DNA of 64,000 bases from positions 1,116,001 to 1,180,000 of the forward strand of contig WACJ01000525.1 of NCBI GenBank assembly GCA_008973525.1, given 5' to 3'. The position numbers were made by a program, and so were the translations under genes. The notes beneath the pieces were generated by a model. That model made no database searches. It worked only from the letters and a program-made list of their open reading frames with translations, and was not told the origin of the DNA. Below are positions 48,186 to 61,400 of the stretch, piece after piece; the first letter of the stretch is position 1; every line of letters begins with the position of its first letter. The DNA is from Stenopsyche tienmushanensis (lineage: Eukaryota > Arthropoda > Insecta > Trichoptera > Stenopsychidae).

Positions 48186-48690
48186 GCCATATGGTATCAA
48201 TGCAAATATATAATTTTAAAATATGATAATTTACAACTAAAAGCATGTTAATGTTTTTTTTTACATTTCCGGTCGAAATTATTTTATGAAACGTATTTTC
48301 TTCGCAGATATAGCGTTTTGTTAATTTTTATCTATATGAATAATTTTCTTATCGCTATGCCATCATATCATCAAAATAGATTTTCTGACTTCATGCTTTT
48401 TTTTTTGTTGATAAATTATTATTTTTTCTTTAATTTGAGTGCCAAGTTTTTATTGCGAGCTTGTAATTCATACACATTATAAAGACGGGCATTACTATAT
48501 GGTCACATGGCTGAAAGTTTTATGAGTTTTTGTAGAGAAAAAATATATTTTAAATAACAGGCCATGATATTTTGAATATAATTAAAATGTAATAATTTAC
48601 GATTAATGCTATAAAATTTAAGCCAGGGTTGTCACTTTTTTATTTAGTAAGTGCGAAATATATATACGTAAACCATCAACGTGAAAGATG
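48186..48690. other. No feature seen
   Basis: Very AT-rich. Confidence 0.4.
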
Positions 48691-48691
48691 T

Positions 48692-49193
48692 AATATTAAA
48701 GCATCAAGTGTTTTTCCTCATTTAGTCTGGATTTGATTTTGGAAGCCAGGCAACTTGATGCTGAAAATGCACGCTCAGCCTCCACACTCGTTGGAGGTAA
48801 CGTCATCAGATATTTAAATGCTAATTCGAGTTGATGACCGCATGAGCCTCCATTTTCATAAAACATCATCAATGTGACTGATAAAATTACTTTCTGCTAA
48901 AATTCCCGATTTCCCAACCAATTATTTATTTCCGTCGCTGCAGATGTATACTTATATACTAAAATACTTTAATGTGATTCGTAATTATATTACGGAGGAA
49001 TACAAAAATTCTGAACCCCGTATCTATTATATTTTATATCGATATACCCATTATTAGAGTTGAGGTGTAGTAAATACATCACCGGTAGGGAAAGGTTATT
49101 ATAAAAATTTGAAAAACATATACGTACTGTATATATGTATACATATATTATACAGTTACTGCCCCTGGGCGTCGCCTAAGCTCGCCAATTAAT
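48692..49193 (-). mobile_element. hAT internal relic (CCCGGG family, copy E)
   Basis: Internal blocks of the family, including the reverse strand of the transposase C-terminal segment near 48720-48860. Both ends are missing. On the right it is cut at the start of a piggyBac-type end. Confidence 0.75.
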
Positions 49194-49194
49194 G

Positions 49195-49216
49195 GGTCCC
49201 GCTGTTAATGTGTTAA
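49195..49216 (+). mobile_element. Solo terminal fragment of a TTAA element
   Basis: GTCCCGCTGTTAATGTGTTAA is identical to the right end of the element at 58310-59193, ending in TTAA (49213-49216), but nothing else of that element is present. Confidence 0.6.
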
Positions 49217-52200
49217 TAACATATCAACCACGAGGAAAATGTGTTTAAATGCTTATTATAGCACTTTTCTTAAAAAATAATCGTGGTATTATATATAGTG
49301 TTGGTGTTGGGATATTTAGAGTTTTGTAATTAAATTGTGCCTAATTGAATGCTTAGAATCTGTCGTCACAGTCAGATAAGAGCAACAAATATGATATGTT
49401 TTCGATTCAATTACGATTTTATGCATAGCTCCCAGCGTTCATATCTATGCTAATACACACACGTGACATTCACATAAATCATCGTAGTTATTATCTGGTA
49501 ATTCACTGTGGTCAACTCATTTTCGACGGACAATGCGTGCTATTATTTATGGAAAATTGAATGGAAACTGATTTCGTCACCAATTATGGTGCAGGAACAA
49601 AATAAATGCGAGATGATAGCGATCGGCTTTTTGGAAACGGGCATTTAACACCAGTTTTCGTGCGGCACGAAGACTCGATTGTTGGAAAAAATCTAAAGTT
49701 TATGCGTGATTGTTGACGTCTTTAGAAATCCGCGATAGCGTTGATGTCGAGATTTTTTGGCGACGACGTGAAAACGAATCCTGATTTCGCTGTTGGATGT
49801 GTTTGTGAGAGTATATGGGTCATTAAGATTAGTAAGTTGGGTTTAATTGAAAACGGGGAGGGCAGCGGTCCAGCAGCTGATCGAAGATTTATCTTGCGTG
49901 CCGGGGTTGGAATGTGTTGTCGATTGGCCATTTATTTCGTGGACATGGCAACGAGCAATACGTGTTTTATGGCAGCAGATGGTGTCCATTTGTTTACGCG
50001 GGATCCCGCTAAAAGGAGGAGGAAGACTACGTGCTTTGGTCGATTCTACTTTCTTCCGATCGTCTCTTGCTGGGGATAAGTCTGTGCCGATGGAGCGAAG
50101 ATTGCTGTCGTTTAAAAAAAAAAAACTATCGTGGACCTCGCCTTATTTTTGCTTGTTAACATTTGCAGGGTTCTCAATCTATTTCTTGCATGCGAGGGGG
50201 TCCTATCTTTTTTTCGCTTTTTACCGCAAGTAGTCCTGAGCTAGTTCCCACTGCTGTCCATAATTATCTCCATATGATCATTCAATTATGCTTTTTATCC
50301 GTTGATTGGTGCAATTTAACGTTCACTCCACTATTTATGCCGCCTGTGTCAGCTATTCACTTATGAAGGATCGCATGGCAATATACATATATAGCCGGAG
50401 CCGGTTTTATTAAACACCCACTGATATTTTACTACATAACATTTACGCGGTAGTTACGCTCAAATTATGTTGCATGACTAATTTTACTTTTTTCTGTGCT
50501 TCAGAAGTTCGTATTCTTTCCCACGAGACTAGCTTGCGTCTCCGCACACACTTTGTCCATGTCTTATCTTTGGAGAACTCGAGCGGATGTCGTAACTTCA
50601 ATTAGACTAATTTTCAAAGAAATGTCTTAAAAATCACTTAATAATAATTTCCTTTCGTCTAACAAAAGAAAGGCGTGAATTCGACAACACTTTCACCAGC
50701 CGTCGCCTTTTTATGGTGCGGATCCGTCTAAAATATGTGGGAATCTTGCATGAAATCATTGAATTTCAGAAAATATGCAATTCGGCAATGATAATCCTGC
50801 CAATTTATGGAATAATTTGAAAGCGAGGGTGTCCAATACCTCAGCGTATTGACGCAAATGATTCCCACTTATTGGGCTTCTCCATAGTCTCATCCCTTTT
50901 TGTAATAGATCAAAACTGTGGCTCGCGAAATGAATACTCCACTGATTCCACAATTTTATTGTTTATATGTCGAGTGATTCATTATTAGATGAAATATGTA
51001 ATTATTAATTTTAGGCACAGTGCTAATTTGATATTTTACCACAATAATCATATTGTTTTGATCTGAAACCACAAAAATTATTTATGCTATTACAATATTC
51101 ATTTATGTTATTCTTGATAATTTTCATGATTTTTGTTAAAATTTATTTTTCATCCGTTAGGCTTGGCATATGACCTGCCCACTGCTTTTTCGGCCCTTCT
51201 GAAGTAATCAATGCGTCTATGTTTTTTACGTAATATTATGGATTTTTATTTTATTCATAGCAATGCAATGGAGGCATTCAAATAAATTTAATATCATGAA
51301 TTAAAAACCCTGTTGTGTTCAATAACTCTCAATATGATCAACAAACCTATCTATGGTGGATATATAATATGATTTAGATTTTTTTGGCAAATCCCTCAAC
51401 TAGTCTAGTTCAGAAATTCCAACGCCTTCTTATCTCAACTTCATTCGATAAAGTCTTGCTTTAATTTTTAATTGGGTGATATCGCTGAGGAAGTAAGACC
51501 ATACATAATCTTCAGAAACTGATAAAATAGGATTTAGTGTTTGTTATCTACAAGGAAATAAATTTATCATGCTAATTTATTACCAACAGCTGTATATTAG
51601 TTGATGCATTCATCACTGAAGAATACTGCACTGCAAGATAAATGCTCAATTTATAAAATATATTGTATACAATTTTGATACAGTTTTCAGATATTGCATA
51701 CACGTTTTTAATAATATGGTCGCCAATCACATCAACAATATTTTTAATATACAGCTATGTTTTTTATAATTTTCTCTACCATTTTAAGCTGTGATTTATT
51801 AAGGAAATAGTTTAGCAATTTTCTAGACGTTTATTGATATCCTCAGCAAAACCACATCACTTTTAAAATCGATTTCGATTTGTTACATTGATCGATCTTC
51901 TTACATCCATAACAAGATTTACTTACATTTCTTTAAACTTAAGGCGCCTGAGACTATTAATCGATTCAAACAAGGTCGCTTAAGAATCAATGATTTAAAA
52001 GAGTAATTATAACTTAGCTAGCGTTTAGATCTCACTTAGAAAATCATCTGTTCTAATAATCTCACAATAATCATGTATCATGTGTAGCAAATATTATATG
52101 AACTTTTTCTTATGATGAAGTTCAATTTCAGTCTCAAAATTGTCTTCAAATAGATTCCCACTGATGCTGCTGATGGAATGATTATATTTTTACAGTGTCT

Positions 52201-54700
52201 ATTTCATTCGAATCGAAAGAGAAGATTTCCACATGGTATCATGTGACATAATACTGACAAGAATAGAAAGCGGATCAATTCTGATATAGTATTTATTTCG
52301 TTCGGTGTATATCATTTTTATATTTGAGTTTTATTGCTAGATTTCATTTGAATGTACGCAGTCAGGTGTTTCTTCCTCCCTTGTTTGATGTGCCGGGGTT
52401 GCTTTGTCATAAGTGTGAGAGGGCATCTCCGGATTTTTACGCCGATGGTCTTATTCCTCCTTTGAATTCCAGGAAGTGTAAAACTTTTTGAGAAACCTTA
52501 GTGGGGCTCGGCGTAGCGTTGCGCCGTTGCGGGATGTAATGCGTTCATATCGATCAGTAATGGGTCGAGGTTCGGTAAGGGGTGCGTGAGGGTTGTATCC
52601 GGACACCTCCCCCACACAACGAGAAACTTCCACCGACCGACCGCCCCTTTCGTGACTTGCGGCGTTCAATTTCTCCGAACTTTTATATGATGGATATCAA
52701 AATTCATACGCTATTCCGACACATGGACGCGGAAAAAACTCATTTCCATAAACGATTGGCGGATGTGTGTATGTTTTGTTTGTTTGTGGTCGCGAGCATT
52801 ATAATTAAACCGAGTGTTTACCTTATTTACCGTCTTTATTATGTTTTATATTTTTGAGGGTTGAAATCTCTGCTTGGGATTATGAATTTTCCATGCGGAA
52901 AGGGAAAGTGGATCGTAAAATGCGTTTCCTATGTGTTTACTTTTCACGAAGGGATGAATGATGTTTCAACTTGTACATCTATAGCTTAACTTCAATTCAT
53001 ACTCGAGTATCTTTTTATGCAGTGGATTCGTCTCGTTAAAAATCGTTAAAAAATTAGGAGTTCGTTCCATCATTTTTAAAACATAACTAACAACTTTTTT
53101 CTACTTTTTCTTGTAAAAATTAATATGGTTATATGTCTGAGATAATTAGGGACAGCTAATTTCTGGCATTCTTCCACTGGCATTGTAATCAGTCATATTT
53201 ATATTTACAAGTATGATCTTTTAATTTTTTTATACAGCTTTTAATGTCCATATATATAAATAATCAGCACGCATTCGAATTTAGAGTTTCTGTTAGAAAC
53301 TATGTCATTAACAAGAAAATGTTTTACAAAGTTGAAAATTGTTGCCGAATTATATTTGCAGAGAGAGAGAACACATTTTCTTCCGCTTTACTATCGCTTT
53401 CTGGATCTTCTACTATATCTAAAGTTATACCAATAATATAATCAGCAACGCACAACTTTAAGGTCACATTAAAAAGACACGCATAAAAAGAGATTCAAAA
53501 GATTCAAAAAAATGTTTTCGATGCAATCTTATTTGGCACATATTCTAAGATACGAATAGTATGCGACGACATCTGGTAGAAAGCTATTAACAAATCTAAT
53601 ACATTTTCCCATAACATCGTTTTCATTTCCGATTAAATCTTCATTTAATTTAGTTCCGCTCGTTCAAACGAAGAACTCATCTCCAGAATTTGGGTTAGCA
53701 TTACTTCGAATAATCGCTAATCGACATGACTGGCGCCCAAATAGAAACCTATTTAGCATTCATATCATCTTAAATAGTTGCGTTTTAATCGTTTAAGCAT
53801 TTAATCGTTTCCAAAAAAATCGGATCGAGATGAGAAGCTAAAAGTGAATCTAGTCCAATCCGGCTGTCTAGCGCATAAAACCGAATTCTTTCGGCGATTT
53901 AATAGGATATAAGGCGGTAGTTTGTACTAAAATCGTACGATGCCAATATAAAAATGCGATGGTGTGCCCAGTGAATCAAAAGAGATTTGACGGCGCTCAT
54001 CCGCCGTCGTGTCTTCATCGGGAGCAATTCCCGTTTTCCGCCCCCTCATATTTGTCGATCGAATATCTCGTCGAGGGCTCTCTTTTGTCGGGGGCCTTAA
54101 TGGAATCTCACGAAATGACTCGTTGTCGTCAAAGTGCACACCTTCCTGGTCCTTCATCGGATGGCCCATTCCCTCCTTGCTGCTTTTTGTTGTCGCTCTT
54201 TCGAATAATGGATTTCGACCCTCGGAAATCGTCGCTTGCGATTCAATCGCCGATGTCAATATTTATCTCGTCGATTATGGATTGACCGCCGCATAAACGG
54301 TTCATGGTGGTCATGTTGCATCCTGACGTCGTCGTTATTTTAACAGTCTTTATGTATGAATGACATAGGAAATTGATTCCTGTAAACGTTTCAACGGCCG
54401 ACTCGCAGACGACGCATGACATGAATCGCGATAACTCCATGATTTTCTGAGTATGTATCGTTTCATGAATATAAATATACTCTTAACATTATTCATGGTT
54501 TTTATGGCTATAGCGTTTATTTTAGTTCTTCAGTGCTTATATTTTTAACCAACGACTGAAATGAAGTTGCACACATGAAAACCACACAGCGTTATATACG
54601 GAATCGATGTTTGAGTATTTATTTTTTAATTTGAGCTTCGTGCTCTCAAATGCATGTCTCATCATATTTAATTGAACTTTGATTATTGTTGATTTTTTAG
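49217..54700. other. No confirmed gene
   Basis: Balanced-GC parts (49380-50950, 52370-52980, 53820-54450) alternate with AT-rich parts. Overlapping frames such as 49741-50079 (+) and 54259-53927 (-, TTG start) resemble no family I know. Confidence 0.4.
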
Positions 54701-54702
54701 TC

Positions 54703-54890
54703 ATCATCATCATCATAGTGCAGCCATACACAGTTCACTGTAGTATTAGTATCTCTTCAATATCCATTTAAAGAAAAGGATCATATCCATATTGTCTGTA
54801 TTAAACCACTACTTTCTCATGTGCTCAATATCGAATTTAATGCAGCATGGAGTATAAAACACCCACCAAGAAATCACTGCTAATTTTCTC
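54703..54890 (-). mobile_element. Non-LTR retroelement 3' end with GAT-repeat tail, copy L5
   Basis: CATCATCATCATAGTGCAGC and ACAGTTCACTGTAGTATTAG correspond in reverse to the tail and the CAGTGGACTG block of the family. Diverged. Confidence 0.5.
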
Positions 54891-55217
54891 TTCGTGGTTT
54901 GCAAGATTTGCATCAACTTGTTTCCGATCTTCTGCGCAAGACACACGAAAGAATGAGTCTTCCCGCAGGCTCCCCAACGATGTTGCAGCTAGTATCTCTC
55001 TTACTACAAAAAATAAAGATATTGGCCAAGATCAGCAACATTTTATCACCTGATCATTTTCTACCTCCTTCTCGTGCCATCTGTGATCCGATAGCGAACG
55101 GACCCGCGTGAGGTTACGTTAAAGTAGCACAACTTCCGAGCTTCATTACACGAAATGAAGGGCAATTTAGGTGATTTGTCGATTGTATGTAAATATTTTT
55201 AAAAACTGAACAGCTTT
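54891..55217. other. No feature seen
   Basis: Between a retroelement fragment and the hAT MITE. Overlapping short frames only. Confidence 0.4.
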
Positions 55218-55225
55218 CCTTAGAA

Positions 55226-55461
55226 CAGCGGTGATTAAACTGAGATCCACAAACCCAGATCAACATTATAAGAAAATTTATTTTGAACAAGGAATGTTTG
55301 TTTGTTAGAAAAATTAAGTCAAAAGGGTTAGGATGGGGTCCGCCAAAATAAATTTGTTCAAGAGCGGGTCCGCAAAAAAAAATGATCAAAGGGGGATCCG
55401 CGATAAAAAATTTGCTCAAGGGGGGGGGGGTCCGCGGACTACATAAACTTAAAAACCACTA
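55226..55461. mobile_element. hAT MITE, 236 bp, with internal tandem repeat
   Basis: Ends CAGCGGTGATTAAACTG and, read on -, TAGTGGTTTTTAAGTTTA are flanked by the 8-bp duplication CCTTAGAA (55218-55225 and 55462-55469), as expected for hAT. Inside, from about 55336 to 55436, a unit of about 30 bases (GGGTCCGC, an A-rich stretch, then TTTGCTCAAGGG) repeats three to four times with differences and a run of G near 55420-55431. Confidence 0.88.
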
Positions 55462-55494
55462 CCTTAGAAGATATTGTATAATTACGTGAAACAA

Positions 55495-55570
55495 TGGATC
55501 ATAAAATCAATCAATCAATGGATCTGACCACGGGAAGCATGTCTTCCCGCAGCCAAGGCTATCAAGGAAA
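55495..55570 (-). mobile_element. Retroelement 3' end with stem-loop, copy 2
   Basis: Read on -: GATAGCCTTGGCTGCGGGAA, GACATG, then CTTCCCGTGGTCAGATC. It matches the hairpin region at 11481-11520, with the CGGGAAG/CTTCCCG stem kept. Confidence 0.5.
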
Positions 55571-57710
55571 TGCTTTCAATCTGTAGCTGGGTTTCAAATT
55601 CTTTCCTTACAAATTCGTTAAATAGTCTGTCAGCTGAAGGAGTGACACGTTGCAATTGGCTGTTGTGCATATTATTATGGTCGAAATCCGACAGCTATTT
55701 TCATTTTTTTAATATCATCAGATACAACGGGATTTGCAAGTATTCATATATATTTATCATTATGGCAGTGAGCATAAAATATTTGACCTTCGTGTCCAAG
55801 GCAGGTCTTTAAGTGGTCAGCGAGGTGATGATAGCCTCAGCGAAAAAATAAGAAGAAGCATCGTCCATAATTCGAATCAGAAATATGATATAAAAAGCGT
55901 ATCGTCGGTGCGCAAATTGATAATGTTTATTTTCAGAAGCGGCGTCTGTAAACAGCGTAGAGGTTTTAAATCAAATACCACTTTTGCTGAACTTAACACC
56001 GCAACATCATATTTTTCCGACGTATGAAAAATAAGATTTCTCTCGGAAAATGTCAATTTCTCGAATTTATATCTCGTGGAACGTTATTACTGCTATTTTT
56101 CTTTCCCCCGGAACTTCGTTTACGCAACTCGTTCCCCACGTTTGGTTCTTTGGCGACTCTGAAGCAAGGATTCCGGGCGCTGTGCTTTCATTGCGGGATC
56201 TATATTTTTACAGAAAATAATCCCGGAAATGAGAGTCGTTATATCGAGTGTCGCTCCTTTTTGTTTAATGCCAAATGAGTCGGATTGTTAAACGAAGTGC
56301 CGAGTTGTTATTTTAGCCGGCGTCGTAGCCTTCAGCGGCGGTTAATTGTGGCGGAAGTCGAATCTTCGCCGCTCTCGTCGAAAAAATCGGATATTAAGTA
56401 ATAAATCATTCTTACACACGTCTTCCGTGGGGGGGAAACTTTTATCATTAGCGTGTGGAAAACGCAGAAAGTGCGGAATTTCTGCGTTTTGGACTTACGG
56501 TTAGCGCCCCTCCCCGCGACGCCAAAAGCTTTCAAATCTGGGTCGCGTTAAATTTAATAGTATTTCTATGTCGAATATCCGTCTCGAAATAAGACGGGAC
56601 ACATCTTTCCGAATTTATTATTCAGCTAATGGTTTCGGGTCAGCGTGCGGAAGCTGCGAAGCACATCTCGCCATTCATAAATCACGATTTCGCCATTACG
56701 CAGCGGACATTTCGCGTATCTCTCCTGCTGCTTTTATTTATGGTGATTTGTGGAGAGGTTGATCTCTAATTATTGCTTGCGATTTGTGTGCACGTCCGCA
56801 TAGAATGGACTCGCGTGATGATTTCGCGTTATTTCCACTGAATGCATTACATCTCTTGTTTGTTGATCTCGCGTCTTAGGAAGTTCTTGGAACACGTGTC
56901 GGGCAGTTAAAACGTCTTGTCGAAATTTGTGCCGCGGCGACAAACGCCGAGGGATTATAGCTCTGTCGAAATAGCAAACCTTTTTCTGTTCTTCTCCTAT
57001 CGAAATAGTAATAAAATCAGTTTTAATGGCATCGCGTGTCAGTTTTAAAGCTCGCCTAATAGGTTCGCCATAAGCCGGAAAATTGAGGTTGTGCGACATC
57101 CTCCGGTCGGTTGTTGAGCTGTTTTCCATGTTCGATCCACATTTTGAAGGTGTTGGATGTGTTGCGAGTAGAGCACTGCAGCTTTTGACACGAACGCCAC
57201 TAAATCTGTCAACGTATACATTTTCAAAAATAATATTTTCCTCATGTTACGTTTTGTCACAGTTTGTCTAACCCGATTGCGAAAATAACACACGTGGTTC
57301 GCTCGGAGCATTTGACACATTTTCACATTATTGTATACAGGCTCTTCTTACATGGCGGAGAATAATTATTTAAATTTATGCGCGCACATTATTAGAGGGG
57401 CAATTTGATATTGCTTGAGACTTAAACATATCATCTCGATTTTCTAGAGTGGCCTGGCAATTTAGAACAGGCTCTCATATCTTGTAATTACACGCGTTGC
57501 TAAGATACATTCCAGTATTGTTCCAGCAACTCAAATTCGCAAAAATCCAAAATAACAATCATTAAAGAATTTATGTGATGAGTAAGGATCTTTCTCATTT
57601 AACATTTTCTCGCGAAAATGTCTAATCTAACGTCATTTGCATTTTCCTGATTCGTTCAGCAAGCAGTTGTAGATAACAAGACATTACATCAATGACGCTA
57701 CGTCTTGCTT
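55571..57710. other. No confirmed gene; balanced-GC DNA
   Basis: One ATG-started frame on - is notable for length (57129-56770, 119 codons, product starts MENSSTTDRRMSHNLNFPAY, hydrophilic). It overlaps another - frame (57326-57045) and has no recognised domain. Confidence 0.3.
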
Positions 57711-58266
57711 TTAACCCTTTCGTTAGTGAGCAAATTTAAAATCGATGAAGTCGTTGATGTCATAATCGCTTTACACCGATTACTTTCTGTCAGCTCCTAA
57801 TCAGCGTAAGACAATCTTCAATTCGAGGCAGAGTCAATTGTAAATGAACACTTGATAGTGCATACAAGACCACGTCATTTCTTTACATAAACAATGCACA
57901 AAAAATCGATTCAAGTGCTCCTCCTTTAGAAGGAAATGATAATTGGACAGAGACTCATTCAACACGCAGCGAAGAACAGCAAGCAGTTAAATAAACAAAC
58001 ACTCTCGATAACACACAATATTTGGTCGTTTCTTTGCGTAAACAAATAACACACTTGAAATCGAAATCATTATAAGTAGATAAATTTGGGCTTAACGATC
58101 TATACAATCATGCGATGCATATGAAGAAGCTATCCGTCTCAGTCTCCCGAACTGCGCTAAGTTCTCTATGTCTCTGTCCGCCTCGGAGCTTCAATGCACA
58201 AGAGTGCTCTTTCTGAATAGTGAAGGTCAAAACGGATATTTCCGTAAGTACTCACGAAAAGGTTAA
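57711..58266 (+). mobile_element. TTAACCC MITE family, long diverged copy
   Basis: Begins TTAACCCTTTCGTTAGTGAG (TTAA 57711-57714), passes CTTGAAATCGAAATCATTA and GTCTCTGTCCGCCTCGGAGC, and may end at TTAA 58263-58266. The right end is not like other copies, so the limit is uncertain. Confidence 0.5.
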
Positions 58267-58309
58267 ACTAAAACTTTGTATAAACTGATCCATAAATTCC
58301 GATATTTAA

Positions 58310-59193
58310 CACATTATCGGCCGGCTATTTACTCGCATATGACCGCATATGCTCTAACGCGGGCGATTTTTGGCAATATTGCCATTTTTTTAATTCTTAC
58401 TAAAATACGCATAACTTGAAGTTTTAAACATTTTTTAATATATATTTTTTTATTTTTACTCACTAATATCTGCAGATAGTAGTACCCATAGGCACCAAAA
58501 TACAATACAAATATTTACACTCTTAACCCTTCTATCAATGAATGTTTCTATTACCTCCCGCCAATGAAATCGGAATTTTCTTTGAAGCTTGTCCGGTGCA
58601 CAAAATAACAGTTTTCAAGCAAGTAGAGCAAGCTGTGTGCCAACAAACTAGCAACTCTGACCTAAGTTGACTGCTCTGTGACTTCCTTATTTTCCAGTAT
58701 ACAGGATACCTTTACAAGGATATCCATTTCCTGAATCACAGACTCATCATCTGGATTTTGCAAACATTTGGTGTAAAAAAATTTTTTGCAGTAGAGAAAA
58801 ATATGGGTTTTTCTCAACATATGATGCGAAATTATTTCTTACTACAGAGATAAAAATACAGATCAATATGATAAATATTATAAAATATGTTATGGAGTGA
58901 AAGGATAAAAATTTCCCCATGTAACATAGATAAAAACGGGATTTTCCATACAAATTCTATGCAAAAAAAAATCAGGGTCTGGCCAGAACACTTTCATTGA
59001 CTACTAGGGGTATAAATAGAAATATTCTTTTTTCTCGAAATATAAGAACTCTTTTTTAACTCTAAATTCTGTAAAACCCTTAACTGAACAAAGTCAGGAA
59101 GATTTGGTAAGATCAATACATAGCTACTATCAAAAAAACCCATCGCAAAAGCGAAATGATATGTCAATTTTCTCATGTCCCGCTGTTAATGTG
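58310..59193. mobile_element. TTAA-flanked non-autonomous element, 884 bp (piggyBac type)
   Basis: TTAA at 58306-58309 and 59194-59197 flank ends CACATTATCGGCCGGC and, read on -, CACATTAACAGCGGGACA, an imperfect inverted repeat. No transposase similarity inside. The same right end stands alone at 49195-49216. Confidence 0.65.
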
Positions 59194-59197
59194 TTAA

Positions 59198-61226
59198 ACG
59201 GGTTCTTACTGCACTGTAATACAAAAACGAAGCTCTCGATGCATAATTACTTCGTTGTGATATTTATTGCTATGATTTATAATTAAGCCAAACTAGTCTT
59301 TGATTTATAAGCATCAAATCTTAGAACACATTTTTAGAGAATTATTAAAACACTCTTTTGGCAATTTGTTGAATGTTAATTATGCAATAGATTCGAATCA
59401 AATTACAGACGAAAATGAAATGCAAAGAATTATGAGAGCTGTCAAAAAAAAATGTACTAAGATACATTGAATTAGTTTTCTAATATAAGTGCACTTATAA
59501 CAAAAAGTTATATAAGCCGTTATCAATTAACTCAGATTTGACGTAAGAATGCACACACGTCCAATGTGCTCAAGTCGAGCAGTGATTGTAAACTTAACAG
59601 CATAATATATGAATAAATATGAAGTTTTGTAATGAAGAGCGATCAAATCAAATCTGATCCTGCCTGATTTTGATTATCTTATTTTAACGCGTTACGGTCC
59701 AGAGCATCCCTTTCGCGTGATGGATATAAAATTAAAATATCCCGTATTTATTATAGCTTCCATAACAACTTCGATTAGTCAAAAATTGTATTTATTAAAA
59801 ATATTATATATTTGTTCTATTTGCGCGTTTTGTTGAAACTTTTTTACGCGATTGATTACAATATGAATATTTTGATTTATGGCGCCACGCACAGCGGATT
59901 GCACAGTATTATGTCCATAAATTATTTCTGAACTGTTTTCTTAAAATAAATCCAGTGATATGAACGTTTATTATTTTTCCACGATAAAATTTTCACTATT
60001 GTCTCGCAACATCATCATCAGGTGATCTATCGTACTGATAAGGATGCTTTTAATTTTTTGAGTGCTTTCTCGGCGAGTGTCCACGTTTTTATCCTTTGCT
60101 GAACAGAAAACATGCTACACCTTGCTTATTTTTCGCAAACATGGGTTGTTTTTACCTTAATTTATATATGGGTCGCTTACCGCTTATAAAAAAAGGGTTT
60201 TCGATGTAATACTTAAGTAGATAACAGGTTAAGTAGAGGATGGAAGTTGTAAATGGAACACGTGCTAAACCCCAACTCTTCTATTCTTAATTGTTAAAAT
60301 GAAAATAAATGTTCGCTGTACATTTTATTGCAATATTCTTAAGTGGTTCAGTAATGTATAGTTTATCAGAGTGTTCTTTCTTTTGCGAAACGGTGAGCCA
60401 CGGTAAAGCAATCTCAGCGCACCTGTCAAAAACAGCATTTTCTCATACTTATGGCAATTAGAAATTTAGCAATAATTAGAGCAAGTCTCGAGATGGAAAA
60501 AATATGCGATAAAAAGTTTCGATATCAGTTTTTGAATCACGCGATCTCCATAAAATGGCACGGTTCGCTTCCCGCTCGAGATGAATATGATGAGTTGACC
60601 ATGAATTTTACATGGAGCTTAATTAAAGGCCCTCCTGTTGGCAGGCTGTGTTCTTGTGTTTATCTTCTAATGGATTTTGCCATTTCTCCGACAGCCTATT
60701 TCGACCCGAAATGAAAATGTCTCGGAATTGTTCGGATCCACACCTTGAATTTAAATGGGAGAAAGCGAGTCCTCCCGGTGCCGTTGCGCCTTGGAGTTCA
60801 TTACGCGAAATGGTAATTTACCTATGAAAAGATAACGCATCTCATCACCATAATGCTTTTACTGGTTATTTTATGCGTCTTTTGGACGTCGCTGGCTTAT
60901 GTAACTCGAGGTTTATTTTCACTATTAATGCGTCGTCGAGACTGACGTATTAATTGGTAGCCGATATTTATTTGTCAGACCTGCTGCTGCTTCGTTGAGA
61001 TAATTTCGCCGAATCACTTCTTGCGGAAGTGTTGGGTTTTATTGCCAACAAATCCGTCGATGATATCGATGTCGACTTCATTAATGCCTTAGGTTCCGTT
61101 ATTGAAATCGTACTCTAATGCAGAGCACCACAACCTTTTATCTTCCACGGAATGCCAACGTTTTCTCCAAAATTTCACGGCATACCACAAGTTAAAAAAT
61201 CGGTATGAAAATGTGCATATATATCA
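59198..61226. other. No confirmed gene
   Basis: AT-rich to about 60380, then balanced-GC. An ATG-started 87-codon + frame at 60451-60714 (starts MAIRNLAIIRASLEME) is unrecognised. Confidence 0.35.
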
Positions 61227-61227
61227 A

Positions 61228-61400
61228 TTATAACCCTTTGAGTAGTGTGCTAATTTAAAATCATGATAAACTTAGATGCTACATTTGCTTATCCGTCACT
61301 TATTGTCGTATAAATCCAATTATCTGTCAGGACCGTCGCAGCGTATATGAAGCTTGTATTTAAATAAATAAATACTGTTGATAGCACATAATATTCGGAC
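61228..61400 (+). mobile_element. TTAACCC MITE family, partial copy
   Basis: CCCTTTGAGTAGTGTGCTAA to CTGTTGATAGCACATAATAT follows the family order in the orientation opposite to 62187-62471. The second end is missing. Confidence 0.65.

Noticed and set aside
49741..50233. Two overlapping + frames of 112 and 128 codons
   Set aside because: Different frames of the same DNA, no recognised family; neither could be preferred.
53927..54296. Overlapping frames on both strands of about 100 codons
   Set aside because: The - frame starts at TTG; simultaneous open frames suggest composition bias, not coding.
55114..55419. 101-codon - strand frame
   Set aside because: It is a translation through the hAT MITE and its tandem repeat.
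55336..55436. Tandem units as a possible CRISPR-like array
   Set aside because: Eukaryotic context, diverged units without unique spacers, and placement inside a hAT MITE explain it.
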